A stretch of DNA of 64,000 bases from Peribacillus simplex (GTDB lineage Bacteria > Bacillota > Bacilli > Bacillales > DSM-1321), in assembly GCF_001542915.1 (NCBI RefSeq), contig NZ_LNNH01000046.1:61803-125802 (forward strand), given 5' to 3'. Below the pieces are notes generated by a model. It was not told the DNA's origin and searched no databases. It saw nothing but the letters and a program-made list of their open reading frames with translations. Positions 1-9,018 of this stretch are shown here, piece after piece (position 1 is the stretch's first letter; each line of letters opens with the position of its first letter). Made by a program: the position numbers and the translations under genes.

Positions 1-1
1 A

Positions 2-913
2 ACGATCAATCCAAAGGAAGGCTTCATATCGACAGCGAACAATAAAGTCATCTCGGATGAGTACCCTTACCACATCAGCAATAACTGGGCCCAGCCATAC
101 CGTCAGATGAGGATACAGGAGTTTTTGAAGGCCAATAAAAAGCTGACGGCCGAAGACATGCAAACGCTGCAGATGGATCAGGTGAATCTTCAAGCCAAGG
201 AATTTGCCCCTCAGTTCCTGGAGGTATTGAAGGGTTCATCGGGCAAGCAGGAAGAACAGGCAATTAGGATTTTAAAGAAGTGGAATCATATTGATTCCGC
301 GGATGAAGCGGCACCGATGATTTTTAATGTCTGGATGCGGAAAATAGGGGATGTTTTGCTTAAAGAAGAAATACCGGAGGAAACCCTCAACCTCTTTAAT
401 GGAAGGCGTTCTGCCATTGATGAACTGCTGCGCCGGGCTCTGGACGGTAAGCCGGGTCCGTGGATCGAAGAGGGCGGCGGATTGGAGCAGGTGCTTGCCA
501 AGTCGCTGCAGCAGACGTTAAAGGAATTGGAAGAAACACAGGGGAACGATATAGCGGATTGGGAATGGGGGGACTACCATCAGGTAAGGTTCAACCATCC
601 GCTATCGAGCGTCACGCCGTTAAATTATTTGTTTAACAGCGACGGCGGTGTGCCGGTAGGCGGCAGCAGCGTCACTGTGCAGGCAGCGGCATTTTTGGAG
701 GACGGTACCGTCAATCATGGCGGATCCTGGAGATTCGTCATGGATCTATCCGACATGAGCAAGGCCTATCACCTCGTTGGACCTGGCCAATCAGGTAACG
801 TCAAAAGCGAATGGTACCACGATCAGCTTGACGATTGGGCAGATGGGACATATCACCAAACGGTAATGAATGATCCAAAAGGTGATAAGCTGACCTTGAA
901 GCCAGCTTATTGA
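2..913 (+). CDS. Penicillin acylase family protein, C-terminal part (5' end outside window)
   Basis: The reading frame is already open at the left edge and ends with TGA at 911-913, so only about 303 C-terminal residues are present. The visible start of the frame reads NPKEGFISTANNK followed by YPYHISNNW, the conserved beta-chain block of penicillin/cephalosporin acylases (Ntn hydrolases). Near the end, GPGQSGN and the DQLDDWADG block match the usual C-terminus of the family. These enzymes hydrolyse amide bonds of acylated compounds, including beta-lactams and acyl-homoserine lactones. The catalytic N-terminal Ser of the beta chain lies upstream and cannot be checked, and neither can a signal peptide. 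An internal ATG at 107 is not a credible start because homology continues upstream of it. Substrate unknown. Confidence 0.85.
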   Translation, partial: TINPKEGFISTANNKVISDEYPYHISNNWAQPYRQMRIQEFLKANKKLTAEDMQTLQMDQVNLQAKEFAPQFLEVLKGSSGKQEEQAIRILKKWNHIDSADEAAPMIFNVWMRKIGDVLLKEEIPEETLNLFNGRRSAIDELLRRALDGKPGPWIEEGGGLEQVLAKSLQQTLKELEETQGNDIADWEWGDYHQVRFNHPLSSVTPLNYLFNSDGGVPVGGSSVTVQAAAFLEDGTVNHGGSWRFVMDLSDMSKAYHLVGPGQSGNVKSEWYHDQLDDWADGTYHQTVMNDPKGDKLTLKPAY

Positions 914-914
914 T

Positions 915-960
915 TAAAAAAGCACCAAGTCCGGCATGATCCGGACTTGGTGCTTTTTCA
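915..960. terminator. Bidirectional rho-independent terminator
   Basis: An 18-nt arm (AAAAAGCACCAAGTCCGG) and its perfect complement surround a 6-nt loop, with A and T tracts on both sides. It sits between the acylase gene (+) and rsoA (-), which converge here, and can serve both. Confidence 0.9.
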
Positions 961-1176
961 TTGTTTTTGCTTAGTCAAGAATTCGGCAAGGAACTCCTCG
1001 AAATTGGGTGCTTCGATGGCGGCGATCTTTTCATAGGATTCAATGATTTTGAGCTTGATCTCTTGCTCGAGGTCGCTCCGGTCTTGATAGTTTGTGTTTT
1101 TTAATGATTTTTTTATTTTTGGGTTCAGAGAATTGATTAAGTTCATCAGCTCTTCTTTAGAAAGTTTACTATCCAC
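958..1176 (-). CDS. rsoA: RsoA-like sigma-factor partner (region 2 protein)
   Basis: A 72-residue protein reading MDSKLSKEELMNLINSLNP and later DLEQEIKLKIIESY, which resembles the region-2 type half-sigma RsoA (YvrHa) of Bacillus subtilis. In B. subtilis RsoA and SigO together form a functional two-subunit sigma factor that directs yvrJ and oxdC transcription. I chose the GTG start at 1176, preceded by AAAGGAG about 10 nt upstream. It overlaps the end of sigO by 8 nt, which suggests translational coupling and fixed stoichiometry. A longer frame exists upstream, but it runs through the sigO coding sequence. Identification rests on recall of the family and on the sigO/yvrJ neighbourhood. Confidence 0.75.
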   Translation of the reverse strand: MDSKLSKEELMNLINSLNPKIKKSLKNTNYQDRSDLEQEIKLKIIESYEKIAAIEAPNFEEFLAEFLTKQKQ

Positions 1177-1792
1177 AATGGCTTTTCTCCTTTCTATCAT
1201 ATACCTCATCCATATAGTGCTTTCGGAGCTTTTTGAGTGCTTGTTTGCGGATGCTGGAAATATTCTGGGGTGACTCATGGAAATAGGCAGCAATCTCTTT
1301 ATTGGATAGTCCATAAGAAAAGATCATGGTCAGTACCAGGTTTTGTTTGGCCGTTAACTTCTGCAAGGCCTTTATCATCTCTTCATCACTGATATGTGAG
1401 GACAAATCATTCGTTTCCCCCATTTTTTCAAGCTGACCGTCATAATTGCCGATTCGATCGATCATTCTCACGGCATCGCTCGGTGCGGCATCAAGTACCA
1501 TTCGATAGCGTTCCCGCTGCTTGCGTACCCTTTTATCAAAATCAACGGAGAAAAAATAAATCAAGGAGCACATGTATTTATATACCTTAGCCCGGTAATA
1601 GAAAATTTGGAAAGTCTCGTTGAGATGACATATGTTGTGAGAAGAAGGGGAGTCAAGAGTCTCGGTGAGAATCTTCATATGCTCAGGGTTTTGTAAAAAT
1701 ACGTGAATGATCGGTTGTTCAAAGAAAGATGAGTACTGTTGCTGTAAGAACTCTAATGAATGAGAAAAAAAATGAGAAGTTGATGGGTTCAT
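1169..1792 (-). CDS. sigO: RNA polymerase sigma factor SigO-like (region 4 protein)
   Basis: A 207-residue protein starting MNPSTSHFF. Its C-terminal third (LQKLTAKQNLVLTMIF, then GLSNKEIAAYFHESPQNIS) is a sigma-70 region-4 helix-turn-helix that would read the -35 element. No recognisable region 2 is present, which fits SigO (YvrI), whose region-2 function is supplied by RsoA encoded just downstream with an 8-nt overlap. The start at 1792 is preceded by AAAGGAGGGATAACA; an upstream in-frame extension lacks such a site. Divergent from yvrJ, with about 156 bp between. The B. subtilis pair responds to acid stress; whether that holds here is inference. Confidence 0.8.
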   Translation of the reverse strand: MNPSTSHFFSHSLEFLQQQYSSFFEQPIIHVFLQNPEHMKILTETLDSPSSHNICHLNETFQIFYYRAKVYKYMCSLIYFFSVDFDKRVRKQRERYRMVLDAAPSDAVRMIDRIGNYDGQLEKMGETNDLSSHISDEEMIKALQKLTAKQNLVLTMIFSYGLSNKEIAAYFHESPQNISSIRKQALKKLRKHYMDEVYDRKEKSHCG

Positions 1793-1948
1793 TGTTATCC
1801 CTCCTTTAATTATTAAAGTGATAGACAAGGGGAATAAATCAATTATATACGAACATTCGTTCTTTTTTCCATGAATCAATAGTGCTAGATTGATTTTTTT
1901 AAACAAGTTTCACTTTAGATATCAGATACATGAAATGGGGTGAAGAGG

Positions 1949-2110
1949 ATGATGATTGAGGATGCTACTGTGTGGGTGTCATTAGTTAGCGAATTTGGCT
2001 ATCCATTCGTCGTTTCTATGTTTTTGCTCTTCCGCTTCGGTAAACAATTAAAAGAACTGACAACGGACGTAGAGAACTTAAAAAAGTCCGCTCATAAAAC
2101 GAAACGATAA
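1949..2110 (+). CDS. yvrJ: YvrJ family small membrane protein
   Basis: A 53-residue protein (MMIEDATVWVSLVSEFGYP...) with one hydrophobic segment at about residues 16-30, a FRFGKQLKELT stretch, then a charged lysine-rich tail. This is the pattern of the YvrJ family. Function is unknown. In B. subtilis yvrJ is a target of SigO-RsoA, and here it lies divergently upstream of sigO-rsoA, so it is probably controlled by that pair from the 156-bp intergenic region. A GGGGTGAAGAGG stretch lies just before the ATG. Confidence 0.75.
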   Translation: MMIEDATVWVSLVSEFGYPFVVSMFLLFRFGKQLKELTTDVENLKKSAHKTKR

Positions 2111-2505
2111 CCTCAGGACGTCATGTGCTAGGTGGTAAAACCGAGTTTCGGGTTCTTGTGAAAGGGAATCCGGAATTCGGGTATAAAGAAATGGGTCTAA
2201 TGTGTCTCAATATCCCTCCTTATATAGTCAAATAAAAAAACTCAACCATTATTTGGAATATAACATAAAATAGGTAAAAAATAATCCTCAAATGGAATCA
2301 TTTTACTACAATAATTCATCCGTCCATGGAATTAGATGTGAAATCCTCCTCTTGTACGATTTTAGTTTTATGAATTAAAGTGAAAATACTTTTAAAAAAA
2401 CAACATTTTCAAAAAACTTACAAAAACTTTGAGGCATCCCATAAAGGGGTGCCGTTTTTCTTATTTTTTGTAATAAACTGATAGTATGGAAAAGGGGTGA
2501 CAATC
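2111..2505. other. Gene-free interval with a terminator
   Basis: About 395 bp of AT-rich sequence between yvrJ and the GNAT gene. I see no credible reading frame on either strand. An imperfect hairpin GGCATCCC-ATAAA-GGGTGCC followed by a T tract at about 2432-2463 looks like a rho-independent terminator for the plus strand, 320 nt beyond yvrJ, so either the yvrJ transcript has a long 3' region or a gene has been lost here. Confidence 0.5.
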
Positions 2506-3330
2506 TTGAAAGAAAAACAGCTGGAAGATATTCGAATTCTCCAAGAAGAATGTGAAAGGGGTGAGTTCACATTAAAGCTGAACTGGGAAACCCTTCGCAG
2601 TCGTAATGGTGTTCATCAAAATGATTTTTTTCATTATGTTGGCTCGAACCTGGCAGGTTTTCTTGGCCTTTATGATTTTGGGAACAAGATCGAGATGTGC
2701 GGGATGGTGCATCCGGATTTCCGGAGGCAGGGAATCTTCACAAATATGTTGGAAGAAGCCATTGGAAGCGCAATGAAGCGGGAAAATAAGTTGATCATCT
2801 TGAATTCACCCGCCCAATCACCTTCCGGAAAAGGTTTTTTGGCACAGGTGCCATGCCAGCTTGCTTTTTCCGAATATCAAATGAAATGGTCCCAAATGGA
2901 GCTGGGTGAATATGAAGATGTCGTCATTCGCCCTTCCCGGAGAAACGATGAACAAACGGAAATACTGCTGGATATCCACTGCTTTCATTTTACGGAAAAA
3001 GAGGCACGGGATTATTATCAGCGCATTCTCTACGAGGATACGTTGAAAACGATGATGATTGAAAAGGATGGCCGGGCGGTCGGTAAGATCCGTGTTGATA
3101 ACTCAGGCGGTGAAGCCTGGATTTATGGATTCTCCATCCTGCCGGAATATCAGGGAAGGGGACTTGGCAGAAAGGTATTGAAAAAGCTTGTGGCCGAACA
3201 ATCCCAGCTCGGATATGATATTTTCCTCGAGGTCGAGGCAACGAATGATCATGCGTTGAAACTCTATGAATCTTGCGGATTCAAGACGATTCAACGCCAG
3301 GATTATTACCGATACGAAGGGCTGAAGTGA
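2506..3330 (+). CDS. Tandem GNAT-fold N-acetyltransferase
   Basis: About 274 residues with two GNAT modules. The N-terminal one shows GMVHPDFRRQGIF at about residues 65-77, and the C-terminal one GFSILPEYQGRGLGRKVL at about 208-225, each the acetyl-CoA pyrophosphate-binding (R/Q-x-x-G-x-G/A) loop, followed by NDHALKLYESCGF, the usual GNAT end. The acceptor is unknown. I prefer TTG at 2506, set 6 nt after AAAGGGGTGA, over the GTG at 2497, which lies inside that ribosome binding site. The next gene begins 15 nt after its stop, so the two probably form an operon. Confidence 0.8.
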   Translation: MKEKQLEDIRILQEECERGEFTLKLNWETLRSRNGVHQNDFFHYVGSNLAGFLGLYDFGNKIEMCGMVHPDFRRQGIFTNMLEEAIGSAMKRENKLIILNSPAQSPSGKGFLAQVPCQLAFSEYQMKWSQMELGEYEDVVIRPSRRNDEQTEILLDIHCFHFTEKEARDYYQRILYEDTLKTMMIEKDGRAVGKIRVDNSGGEAWIYGFSILPEYQGRGLGRKVLKKLVAEQSQLGYDIFLEVEATNDHALKLYESCGFKTIQRQDYYRYEGLK

Positions 3331-3345
3331 ATGAGGGGGAGTGGA

Positions 3346-3816
3346 ATGCTGACATTATTCACGTATAACTGGCAGGTGCGAAATGAGTGGATCGAATGGT
3401 GCCGGCCCTTGGCGAATGAGGAACTTAACCGGCAGCGAACGGGAGGGGTGGGCACCATTTTACGGACGCTGGCCCATATTATCGATGTCGAATACAGCTG
3501 GATCCGGGCTATACAGGGGAAGGCGGATGTCGAAATAAACTTGGACGCTTATACTACCATCGAAAAAGTGGAGGAATTATCCAAGCGTTACCACCATGAA
3601 GTGATAGGTTATTTGAAATCTCCTTCATTCGATGATGGGCATGAAATGATTGAACCAGCTTGGATGGGCGGCCGGCTATATGATAAGAACAGAATATTGA
3701 ACCATCTGATAGCGCATGAAATCCACCATATCGGACAGTTGTCCATCTGGTCGAGGGAGCTGGGGATCGAGCCGGTATCCGCAAGCTTGATCGAGCGGCA
3801 TTTGCAGGTTCATTGA
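3346..3816 (+). CDS. DinB/YfiT-like putative metal-dependent protein
   Basis: A 156-residue protein of the DinB four-helix superfamily. Putative metal ligands are the His of LAHIIDVEYSW and the pair in AHEIHHIGQLS, the three-His pattern of the family. Members include thiol-dependent S-transferases (bacillithiol-linked in Bacilli) and DNA-damage-induced proteins of unknown role. The start at 3346 follows GAGGGGGAGTGGA; an ATG at 3331 directly abuts the upstream stop and has no binding site. It lies 15 nt after the GNAT gene and ahead of a terminator, so it is the second gene of a two-gene unit. Confidence 0.75.
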   Translation: MLTLFTYNWQVRNEWIEWCRPLANEELNRQRTGGVGTILRTLAHIIDVEYSWIRAIQGKADVEINLDAYTTIEKVEELSKRYHHEVIGYLKSPSFDDGHEMIEPAWMGGRLYDKNRILNHLIAHEIHHIGQLSIWSRELGIEPVSASLIERHLQVH

Positions 3817-3822
3817 GTGTCA

Positions 3823-3856
3823 GGCTGCAGGAGTAATTTTCCTGCGGTTTTTTTGA
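3823..3856 (+). terminator. Rho-independent terminator
   Basis: CTGCAGGA, a short AT-rich loop, then TCCTGCGG followed by seven T, directly after the DinB-like gene. Confidence 0.7.
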
Positions 3857-4059
3857 GGTTGCAGGACTCGAATGGCAATCTGGTCAAATTATGCTTGAAA
3901 AGCTATTTGTCGCTTGGTTCGCCCATATTGAAGCGACTTTTTCCTTAAGTAATTCATGGATTCTGGCAAAAAATACCGGTAAAAGGTGCCAAAAATGTGA
4001 AAATAAATAGATAAATAGTACCAATTATCCAAGATTCTAAATATTACCGCAAAATGTGA

Positions 4060-4087
4060 CGTTTTTTCGACAAAATCATGGTATATT
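4060..4087 (+). promoter_or_regulatory. Candidate extended -10 promoter of the nucleotidase gene
   Basis: TGG-TATATT (4079-4087) is an extended -10 element, with no good -35 hexamer at 17 bp. It precedes the start codon by 38 nt. The region from 3857 to here is otherwise AT-rich and without genes; I see no clear PhoP repeats. Confidence 0.35.
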
Positions 4088-4124
4088 ATTCTAGCATTTT
4101 ACAAAACTAGAAGGGTTGTGAAGT

Positions 4125-7100
4125 ATGTCGTTCAAGATTCAAGTTAAAAAAATGCTCGCCCCTATGCTTGCTGTAAGTTTGATTACGGCTCCATTTGCCG
4201 TGCCGGGGGAGACATCGGCCAAAGAGGCATCCAAAAAGCCGGCGGCCAAACCATTCGTCATATCGGCTCCTGCCGTTAGTTACGCAAAAGGGACCAAGGC
4301 GACTGTAACCGTCACCCCGAAAAAAGGCAACAAAGGAAATGAAAGCGTTGTCTTCCAGCTGATGCATGGGACGAAGGTCGTTTCACAGTCAGCCATTGAG
4401 ACGGATATTAAATCGGCCCAAAAATTCTCTGCATACTTCAACTCGTACCAATCGGGTGATTGGGTCAAGGTATCGGTGGTTTCCAAGTATAACGGCAATA
4501 CGAGCAACTTCGGAAACAGTCTGGCAACCTCCGTTTCAGATGCACCATTCGAATTGAGGATCATGGAAACGACCGATATACACACGAACCTGATGGGCTA
4601 TGATTATTACAAAGATGCCGCATCGGAATCGGTCGGCTTTGCCCGCACGGCGACCTTGATCAAGCAAGCACGAAAAGAAGTGAAGAATAGTGTGTTGGTG
4701 GATAATGGCGACCTTATTCAAGGCACGCCGCTAGGTACGTATAAAGCGAAGATAGCACCACTGAAAAAGGGCGAGGTCCACCCTGTCTATAAAGCGATGA
4801 ACCTGCTTGATTATGATATGGCCACATTCGGCAATCACGAATTCAATTATGGTTTATCTTATTTGGACGAAGCCATCAACGATGCAAACTTCCCTTATGT
4901 CAATGCGAATATCTATAAAAAAGATAAAGACAAAGATCCGAAAAATGATAAAAATAAATATACGCCTTATAAAATCGTCACCAAGAAGGTAAAGGATATC
5001 AATGGGAATGAAAAAGCGGTAAAGATAGGCTATATCGGATTCGCTCCGCCGCAAATCATGGATTGGGATAAAGCGAATCTTGAAGGCAAGGTCATTACGA
5101 AAGAAATCATCGCGACTGCGAACAAGTATATTCCTGAAATGAAGAAAAAGGGTGCGGATGTGATCGTGGCGCTTACACACTCCGGATTCAATGGCGACAC
5201 CAAGAATACCGAGGATGTCATCTATTCATTAAGCAAGGTTTCCGGTATCGATGCAATCACGTTCTCCCATACACATAAAGTCTTTCCGGCACAAGATGAA
5301 GCGTCGTTAGACAGTCTATTTAAGGATGGCCAAGGCAAGGTCCTCAAAGGTGTCGATAATAAAAAAGGGACCATAAATGGGGTGCCGGCCGTTCAAGCGG
5401 GATATGGCGGCAGTAATCTGGGCATCATCGACCTGGATATCCAGAATATCAAAGGAAAATGGAAAGTCGTTCATTCGGATTCATCAACACGCGCGATCAA
5501 CGACAAAGTGACAGGGAAAAAAGCGGCTGAAGATCCGGCTGTCGTCAAAGCGGTCAAAAAGGATCACGAAGGTACGATCAAGTATGTCAATACACCGATT
5601 GGAACGACTACAGCACCGATCCATAGCTACTTCGCCCTTGTACAGGATGATCCTTCCGTACAAGTCGTGACAAGCGCCCAGAAATGGTATGTAGAGAAAT
5701 ACATCAAAAACAACCGTCCAGAATACAAAGACCTTCCGATCCTTTCTGTAGGGGCTCCTTTTAAAGCGGGACGCAATGGAGTCGAGGAATTCACGGATAT
5801 CAAACAAGGCGGTCTGACCATTCGCAGCGCCGGTGATTTATATTTATATGACAATACGTTAAAGGCTATCAAAATCAAAGGTTCCGTCGTTAAGGAATGG
5901 CTTGAGATGTCGGCAGGGAAATATAATACGATCGATCCTGCCAAAACTGAGGAGCAGGAATTGCTCAATGGAAAGTTTGCCGTCTATAATTTTGACGTCA
6001 TCGACGGAGTAACCTATCAAATCGATGTCACCAAGGCTCCGCGCTATGATGAAAAAGGAACGAAGGTGTCGGATTCAAGCAGGATTGCCGAGTTGAAATA
6101 TAACGGTGAACCAATCGATCCGAACCAGGATTTCATCGTCGTGACGAATAACTACCGCGCTTCAGGCGGGGGTAACTTCCCAGGAGTGAAGGGAAGCGAG
6201 TATGTAGTCGATTCTGCGGACGAAAATCGCCAAATCTTGATGGATTACATCACGCAAGAGGGTGAAATCAATCCAACCGCTGATAATAACTGGTCGATTG
6301 CCCCGATTTCCGGCAAGGTGAATGTGACTTTCCCATCATCGCCAAAGGGTGCGGAATATTTAAATGAAAACAGCCCGATCTCTTATACAGGGAAAAAGGA
6401 CGATAAAGGCTTCGGCATTTACAAATTCAATCTAGGAAAAGAAAATGTCAAAGTGCAATTGCTCGGTATTAATGATTTTCACGGCCAACTCGATACGACC
6501 TCCGATTTTGGCGGCATCAAGCAAGGGCGTGCGGATTATTTGGCAGCGCACCTGAAGCAGCGTAAAACGGAAAACCCTGCGAATACTCTTTTACTATCGG
6601 CAGGCGATGCAGTCGGGGCAAGTTCCCCGGTATCTTCTTTGGTCCAGGATAAACCGACGCTTCAATTTTTGAATGATATGAAATTCGATGTCGGCACCGT
6701 CGGGAATCATGAGTTCGATAAAGGGGTGGAAACCTTGATGGCCCAGATCAATGGCGGCAAGTCACCTACCTCCGATGTCGTGTTTGATAAATTGAATTTT
6801 CCATATGTGGTTGCCAATGTTGTATATAAGGATACAAAAAAGCCCATTTTGGATCCTTATGTCATAAAAAAGGTCGGCGGAATTGATATTGGCTTCATCG
6901 GAGTGGTCACGAATGCGACACCTCAGAAAGTCAGCCCCGATGGCATTAAGAATGTGGAATTCATCGAACAGGCACCTGCCGTGAATAAGGCGGTTGCTGA
7001 ATTGAAGGAAAAAGGCGTCAAATCGATCGTCATCATCTCGCATGACCCAGGCACTGAAAAAGACGGAGTCATCACAGGTGAAGTGGCTGAACTAGCTAAA

Positions 7101-7940
7101 GCCGTTGATGATGAAGTCGATGTGATCTTAGCCGGTGATAACCATGCCAAGGTCAACAACTATGTCGATAATAAATTGATTGTCCAAGCTTATTCCTATG
7201 GGACGGCTTTCGAAGATGTCGATTTGGAAATCGATCCAGCGACAAAGGATATTGTCAAAAAGTCCGCTGAAATCGTGACCGTCACACAAGATGGCATCAC
7301 GGCTGATGCAGGGACGACAAAATTCATCAATGATTATTTGGATATGTTCCCAGAGCTGAAAGCACCGCTTGGGACAACGGAAGAGAAGATCTTAAGAACC
7401 AATGCCTACAAAGAGGAAACGGCACTTGGAAATTTAATCGCCGATTCAATGAAGGCCGATTTGAATTCCGATTTCGCTTTCATGAATCCAGGCGGAATTC
7501 GTGCGGACATTCCGAAGGGTGAAGTCACTTTTTCTGATTTAGCGAAAATCCAGCCGTTCGGCAATGTCTTGGTTAAGCTTGAGCTTACAGGAGCGGAAGT
7601 GAAAACGTTGCTTCAACAGCAATGGATCGTGGAAGGAGCTCCGAAAACGCTGCAAATTTCAGGATTGAGCTATACAGCTGACTTCAGTAAGCCGGTCACG
7701 GAGCGTGTCACATTATTGAAGAAGGCGGACGGCACCCCGATCAAGGATGACGAAACCTACACAGTGACCGTCAATGACTTCATGGCAAGCGGCGGCGATA
7801 ACTATACCGTCCTGAAAGGAAAAGAACGTGTATTTGGACACGCTGATCTAGAAGCCTTCGTTAACTATGTGAAAGAAACGTTCAAAGGCGGAAAAATCAA
7901 AGCGGAGATCGAGCACAGAATTACGAATATCAATAAGTAA
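4125..7940 (+). CDS. yfkN: Secreted bifunctional 2',3'-cyclic-nucleotide phosphodiesterase / 5'-nucleotidase (YfkN type)
   Basis: 1271 residues with a signal peptide (KKMLAPMLAVSLITAPFAV, then a cleavage-like ETSA). There are two metallophosphatase/5'-nucleotidase modules. In the first, TTDIHTNL is near residue 148, NGDLIQG near 192 and GNHEFNYG near 235, with a FSHTHK block. In the second, NDFHGQL is near 782, SAGDAVG near 825 and GNHEFDKG near 858, followed by AGDNHAK and MNPGGIRAD near 1120 and a final nucleotide-binding domain. YfkN of B. subtilis has this two-module layout and scavenges phosphate and nucleosides from extracellular nucleotides. Unlike YfkN, this protein stops right after the second module, with no linker and no sortase-type sorting signal, so it is probably released. 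Single-gene unit between terminators. Confidence 0.9.
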   Translation: MSFKIQVKKMLAPMLAVSLITAPFAVPGETSAKEASKKPAAKPFVISAPAVSYAKGTKATVTVTPKKGNKGNESVVFQLMHGTKVVSQSAIETDIKSAQKFSAYFNSYQSGDWVKVSVVSKYNGNTSNFGNSLATSVSDAPFELRIMETTDIHTNLMGYDYYKDAASESVGFARTATLIKQARKEVKNSVLVDNGDLIQGTPLGTYKAKIAPLKKGEVHPVYKAMNLLDYDMATFGNHEFNYGLSYLDEAINDANFPYVNANIYKKDKDKDPKNDKNKYTPYKIVTKKVKDINGNEKAVKIGYIGFAPPQIMDWDKANLEGKVITKEIIATANKYIPEMKKKGADVIVALTHSGFNGDTKNTEDVIYSLSKVSGIDAITFSHTHKVFPAQDEASLDSLFKDGQGKVLKGVDNKKGTINGVPAVQAGYGGSNLGIIDLDIQNIKGKWKVVHSDSSTRAINDKVTGKKAAEDPAVVKAVKKDHEGTIKYVNTPIGTTTAPIHSYFALVQDDPSVQVVTSAQKWYVEKYIKNNRPEYKDLPILSVGAPFKAGRNGVEEFTDIKQGGLTIRSAGDLYLYDNTLKAIKIKGSVVKEWLEMSAGKYNTIDPAKTEEQELLNGKFAVYNFDVIDGVTYQIDVTKAPRYDEKGTKVSDSSRIAELKYNGEPIDPNQDFIVVTNNYRASGGGNFPGVKGSEYVVDSADENRQILMDYITQEGEINPTADNNWSIAPISGKVNVTFPSSPKGAEYLNENSPISYTGKKDDKGFGIYKFNLGKENVKVQLLGINDFHGQLDTTSDFGGIKQGRADYLAAHLKQRKTENPANTLLLSAGDAVGASSPVSSLVQDKPTLQFLNDMKFDVGTVGNHEFDKGVETLMAQINGGKSPTSDVVFDKLNFPYVVANVVYKDTKKPILDPYVIKKVGGIDIGFIGVVTNATPQKVSPDGIKNVEFIEQAPAVNKAVAELKEKGVKSIVIISHDPGTEKDGVITGEVAELAKAVDDEVDVILAGDNHAKVNNYVDNKLIVQAYSYGTAFEDVDLEIDPATKDIVKKSAEIVTVTQDGITADAGTTKFINDYLDMFPELKAPLGTTEEKILRTNAYKEETALGNLIADSMKADLNSDFAFMNPGGIRADIPKGEVTFSDLAKIQPFGNVLVKLELTGAEVKTLLQQQWIVEGAPKTLQISGLSYTADFSKPVTERVTLLKKADGTPIKDDETYTVTVNDFMASGGDNYTVLKGKERVFGHADLEAFVNYVKETFKGGKIKAEIEHRITNINK

Positions 7941-7943
7941 TGA

Positions 7944-7988
7944 AGAAAGGGGGAGCGTTCCGGCATACGTTGGACGCCCTCTTTTTTT
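7944..7988 (+). terminator. Probable terminator
   Basis: An imperfect hairpin (AGGGGGAGCGTTCC against GGACGCCCTC, with bulges) followed by seven T, just after the nucleotidase gene. Confidence 0.55.
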
Positions 7989-8102
7989 GTGTTGGGAAAG
8001 CTCGAAGGCGCCGTTTTTTGGTTCAGGCAAAAACAGCTCTGCAAGCAGTGTAACTTTTTTCCATCATTCTCGTCGGTACTAGTAAGAAAAGGAGGAATGA
8101 CG

Positions 8103-8969
8103 ATGAACCGGAAAAAAATGATGCTTATATTCAGCTTGTTCCTTTTGCTTGCGGCATGCAGCAACAATGAAGGTGATAATTCAGTGTCCGAATCGGGAGA
8201 TGATAAGGCGAGTAGTAAAATGGATGCTTCCTTTTCCGGCGATAAGGAGCCGAAAGAAGAAGTGGCGAAACAAGAAGATATCACGGCCGAAAGGAAGGTC
8301 ATCCATCAAGCTCAGCTTGAATGGAAGGTAAAGGACCTGGAAAAGGTACAGCAGAGGATAGAGGAGATGGCGGAGGAATACGGAGGCTATGTCGTCGAGT
8401 CCAATGTGTACCGGGAAAATGAAGAAAAGATGGAGGGAACGATAACGGTACGAGTGCCGGAAGCCCGTTTTCAGGATTTTCTTGCCGTTAGCGAAGGGGA
8501 AGCTTCGAAAGTAATCGGAAGAAATGTGACCGGCCAGGATGTAACGGAGCAATATGTGGATCTAAAAGCCAGACTGAAGTCAAAGAAGACTGTCGAGGAA
8601 CGGCTGCTCGCTTTCATGCAGGAAGCCGAAAAGACGGAAGATCTGCTGAAAATATCCACTGATCTTGCCGCGGTTCAAGAAGAAATGGAGCAGCTGACCG
8701 GGCAAATGAAGTATTTGGAAAACCAAACGTCCTATTCAACGGTCACGATTACGCTCGCACAGGATGGCATCATTGTCCCGGGCATTGATAAAGCGGAATT
8801 GAATACTTGGGAGCGAACGAAGAAACAGCTTGCAACGAGTGCGAATCTTTTGCTTAAAGCCGGTTCAGGAATCATCGTATTTATCATCGGAAACTTGCCG
8901 ATCCTCGTTATTTTAGGGATGGCGGGTCTGTTGGTCCACTGGGTGATGAGAAGAAGAAGGGAAAAATAA
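8103..8969 (+). CDS. DUF4349-type lipoprotein
   Basis: 288 residues. The N-terminus MNRKKMMLIFSLFLLLAAC carries a lipobox (LAAC), so the protein should be lipid-anchored outside the membrane. A charged linker follows, then the DUF4349 domain (IHQAQLEWKVKDLEKVQQ; YGGYVVESNVYRE; ITVRVPEARF; VTEQYVDLKARL) with a long coiled coil (about residues 155-205). A C-terminal membrane segment (GIIVFIIGNLPILVILG) and a basic RRRREK end put the tail in the cytosol. The function of the family is unknown. The start at 8103 is 7 nt after AGGAGG; longer frames upstream lack a binding site. Ends in a strong terminator shared with the converging permease gene. Confidence 0.8.
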   Translation: MNRKKMMLIFSLFLLLAACSNNEGDNSVSESGDDKASSKMDASFSGDKEPKEEVAKQEDITAERKVIHQAQLEWKVKDLEKVQQRIEEMAEEYGGYVVESNVYRENEEKMEGTITVRVPEARFQDFLAVSEGEASKVIGRNVTGQDVTEQYVDLKARLKSKKTVEERLLAFMQEAEKTEDLLKISTDLAAVQEEMEQLTGQMKYLENQTSYSTVTITLAQDGIIVPGIDKAELNTWERTKKQLATSANLLLKAGSGIIVFIIGNLPILVILGMAGLLVHWVMRRRREK

Positions 8970-8979
8970 GCGTAAAAAA

Positions 8980-9014
8980 AAGAGAGTGCCCAAACTTGAT
9001 AGGGCACTCTCCCT
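8980..9014. terminator. Bidirectional terminator
   Basis: GAGAGTGCCC and its perfect complement GGGCACTCTC around a 10-nt loop, with A/T tracts on both sides, between converging genes. Confidence 0.85.
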
Positions 9015-9018
9015 TTCT

